Positions 40,232-41,090 of a stretch of 41,090 nucleotides of DNA are shown piece by piece. This stretch comes from Streptomyces sp. NBC_01237 (GTDB lineage: Bacteria > Actinomycetota > Actinomycetes > Streptomycetales > Streptomycetaceae), in contig NZ_CP108511.1 in NCBI RefSeq assembly GCF_035917275.1, forward strand, positions 1 to 41,090, in the 5' to 3' direction. The stretch's first letter is position 1, and every line of letters begins with the position of its first letter. Both the position numbers and the translations under genes were made by a program. The notes beneath the pieces are model-generated. The model was not told the origin of the DNA. It searched no databases and saw nothing but the letters and a program-made list of their open reading frames with translations.

Positions 40232-40660
40232 ATGTCAGTTCTCCTCCCCATTCCGAGTGACGACGATATGGAGCGCGCATTCGATCTCTTCGAATCGCTG
40301 CTGGAGAAGGCGGGCGACGGAATTCACACGCTCACCCTGAGCGTCCAAGGGCTCGGAGGAGCAGCCGTTAGGCAATTTCACTTTGCCCAGCGCGAAGACC
40401 ATGGATTCTTGCCGGTCATTGAAATGGGAATCCCTTTCTGTGACTTGCTGGGTGTCGCCGTAAAGGGGACAAACTCTAGCGTCATGGTTATGCGAACCTG
40501 GGGCACGGAAGACCGCGTCTGCGGATGGAAATTCCACGACGGCAAACCGAAGCCGCTCACTAAGTCCCAGCTGTTCGACGCCTACTGCTACAGCAGCGAG
40601 TCCGGGGAATACGGTGGGCCGTTGTCCGATGCGGAATACACAGACGCCCCGGACGTCTAA
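40232..40660 (+). CDS. Hypothetical protein
   Basis: This 142-residue protein starts at ATG 40232 after GAAGGAAG. It is acidic and alpha/beta (DDDMERAFDLFESLLEKAGD, then SVMVMRTWGTEDRVCGWKFH). No motif or family is recognised. It is the last gene before the right telomere, with its own terminator and a base composition lower in GC than tap and tpg. Confidence 0.6.
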   Translation: MSVLLPIPSDDDMERAFDLFESLLEKAGDGIHTLTLSVQGLGGAAVRQFHFAQREDHGFLPVIEMGIPFCDLLGVAVKGTNSSVMVMRTWGTEDRVCGWKFHDGKPKPLTKSQLFDAYCYSSESGEYGGPLSDAEYTDAPDV

Positions 40661-40673
40661 TCGGTCATGAAAG

Positions 40674-40702
40674 CAGCCCCGAACCAGTCTGGTTCGGGGC
40701 TG
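40674..40702 (+). terminator. Terminator after the last gene
   Basis: CAGCCCCGAACCA (40674-40686) pairs with TGGTTCGGGGCTG (40690-40702) around GTC, followed by the T-rich TTTCGCTTT. It is 14 bp after the stop codon. Confidence 0.9.
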
Positions 40703-40726
40703 TTTCGCTTTGGAAGGCTCCCGCGT

Positions 40727-40807
40727 CCAGGGTGTATGGGCTGATTCCACCAAAGGTACATGCATCATTTGGGGTGGATGCACCTCAGTCCAGAGTTTAG
40801 CTACCCC
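40727..40807 (-). repeat. Subterminal inverted repeat, right copy
   Basis: The reverse complement of this stretch aligns with 244-325: GGGGTAGCT, AACTCTGGA, ATGATGCATGTACCTTTGG and CCTGG are shared with scattered differences. It lies 284-364 bp from the right end. A gene is not expected here. Confidence 0.8.
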
Positions 40808-41090
40808 ACAGTTTGACGCACGCCCCGCCGCCTTTCCGCCGACCGCCCCCACCCTGTAGCCAGCTGCCCGCGCAGCGGGCTCTTGCCCCTGAAGGCGGAG
40901 CCGCAAGGGGCCAGGGTGAGGGAGCGAAGCGGATCTCACCCAACGGCAGGGCAAAGCCCTGCCGTTGGCCCTGAAGCGAAGCGGAAGGGCCACAACTCCC
41001 CCGCGAAGCGGGGGAGTTGCCCGAGGCGCAGCCTCGGGCGGTGAGCGAAGCGAGCCGCGCCGCTTGCACAGCGCGCAGCGCTGTGGGACC
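40808..41090. other. Right telomere: tandem hairpins
   Basis: From the end inward: CACAGCGC/GCGCTGTG (41067-41085, loop GCA), CCCGAGGC/GCCTCGGG (41020-41038, loop GCA), a 12-bp stem 40993-41004/41008-41019 (loop GAA), a 13-bp stem 40940-40952/40956-40968 (loop AAA) and GCCCGC/GCGGGC (40866-40880, loop GCA). These top-strand loops are those of a 3' overhang. The outermost hairpin matches that of the left end except for a compensated base pair. No gene is seen here. Confidence 0.88.

Noticed and set aside
1..41090. Relaxase, integrase or transposase gene
   Set aside because: I looked for HUH, tyrosine- and serine-recombinase signatures and DDE-type motifs in the predicted proteins and recognised none; absence rests on reading by eye only.
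1..41090. tRNA or rRNA genes
   Set aside because: No cloverleaf with a TTCGANNC arm or conserved rRNA block was noticed.

Overview
The window reads as a complete linear plasmid of about 41 kb from a Streptomyces-type actinomycete. GC content is very high, third codon positions are mostly G or C, GTG starts are common and neighbouring genes often overlap by ATGA. Both ends consist of tandem hairpins with three-base loops, as in Streptomyces telomeres. The terminal hairpins at the two ends differ by a compensated base pair, and a diverged subterminal repeat (244-325 and 40727-40807) is inverted between the ends. A telomere-associated protein gene (tap, 35685-37883) and a terminal-protein gene (tpg, 37887-38444) lie near the right end. 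I recognised no tRNA, rRNA, CRISPR array, transposase, integrase or relaxase.

Layout, left to right. 1-1184: telomere and noncoding DNA with two DnaA-box-like sites and scattered short repeats. 1185-3534 (minus strand): a zinc-ribbon/winged-helix protein that may be the replication initiator, an XRE regulator and a KorA-like GntR regulator. 3745-12316: a classic Streptomyces plasmid transfer region, with a sigma-region-2-like protein carrying a TTA codon, a TraB/FtsK-like DNA translocase, a possible clt repeat cluster, small spread-type proteins and a DUF2637 membrane protein. 12463-14859: a secreted protein and a ParA/ParB-like partition pair behind a 24-bp palindrome. 14926-19586: accessory genes, including a second XRE regulator, a possible toxin-antitoxin pair and several unknowns. 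19730-30950: a second transfer system, a type IV secretion apparatus of the Tn916/pCW3 kind (TcpA coupling ATPase, TcpC, small membrane protein, TcpE, VirB4, lipoprotein, VirB6, VirB8-like protein, cell-wall hydrolase). 30969-34495: unknown genes and a Phd-domain orphan. 34566-38444: a DUF6292-like protein, then tap and tpg. 38561-39055: a 46-bp tandem repeat followed by an internal telomere-like palindrome cluster. 39225-40660: three small genes before the right telomere.

How it may work together: Tap and Tpg complete the ends, ParA and its partner segregate the plasmid, and the GntR protein probably represses the left transfer operon through palindromes with an AGTACCGGTACT core. The two XRE paralogues may control promoters bearing TTGTA repeats. 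The most interesting feature is the pairing of a TraB-type translocase with a full Tn916-like secretion system, without a recognisable relaxase, on a replicon whose ends should carry covalent terminal protein. That fits, but does not prove, an end-first transfer mode in which the protein-capped end is the substrate.
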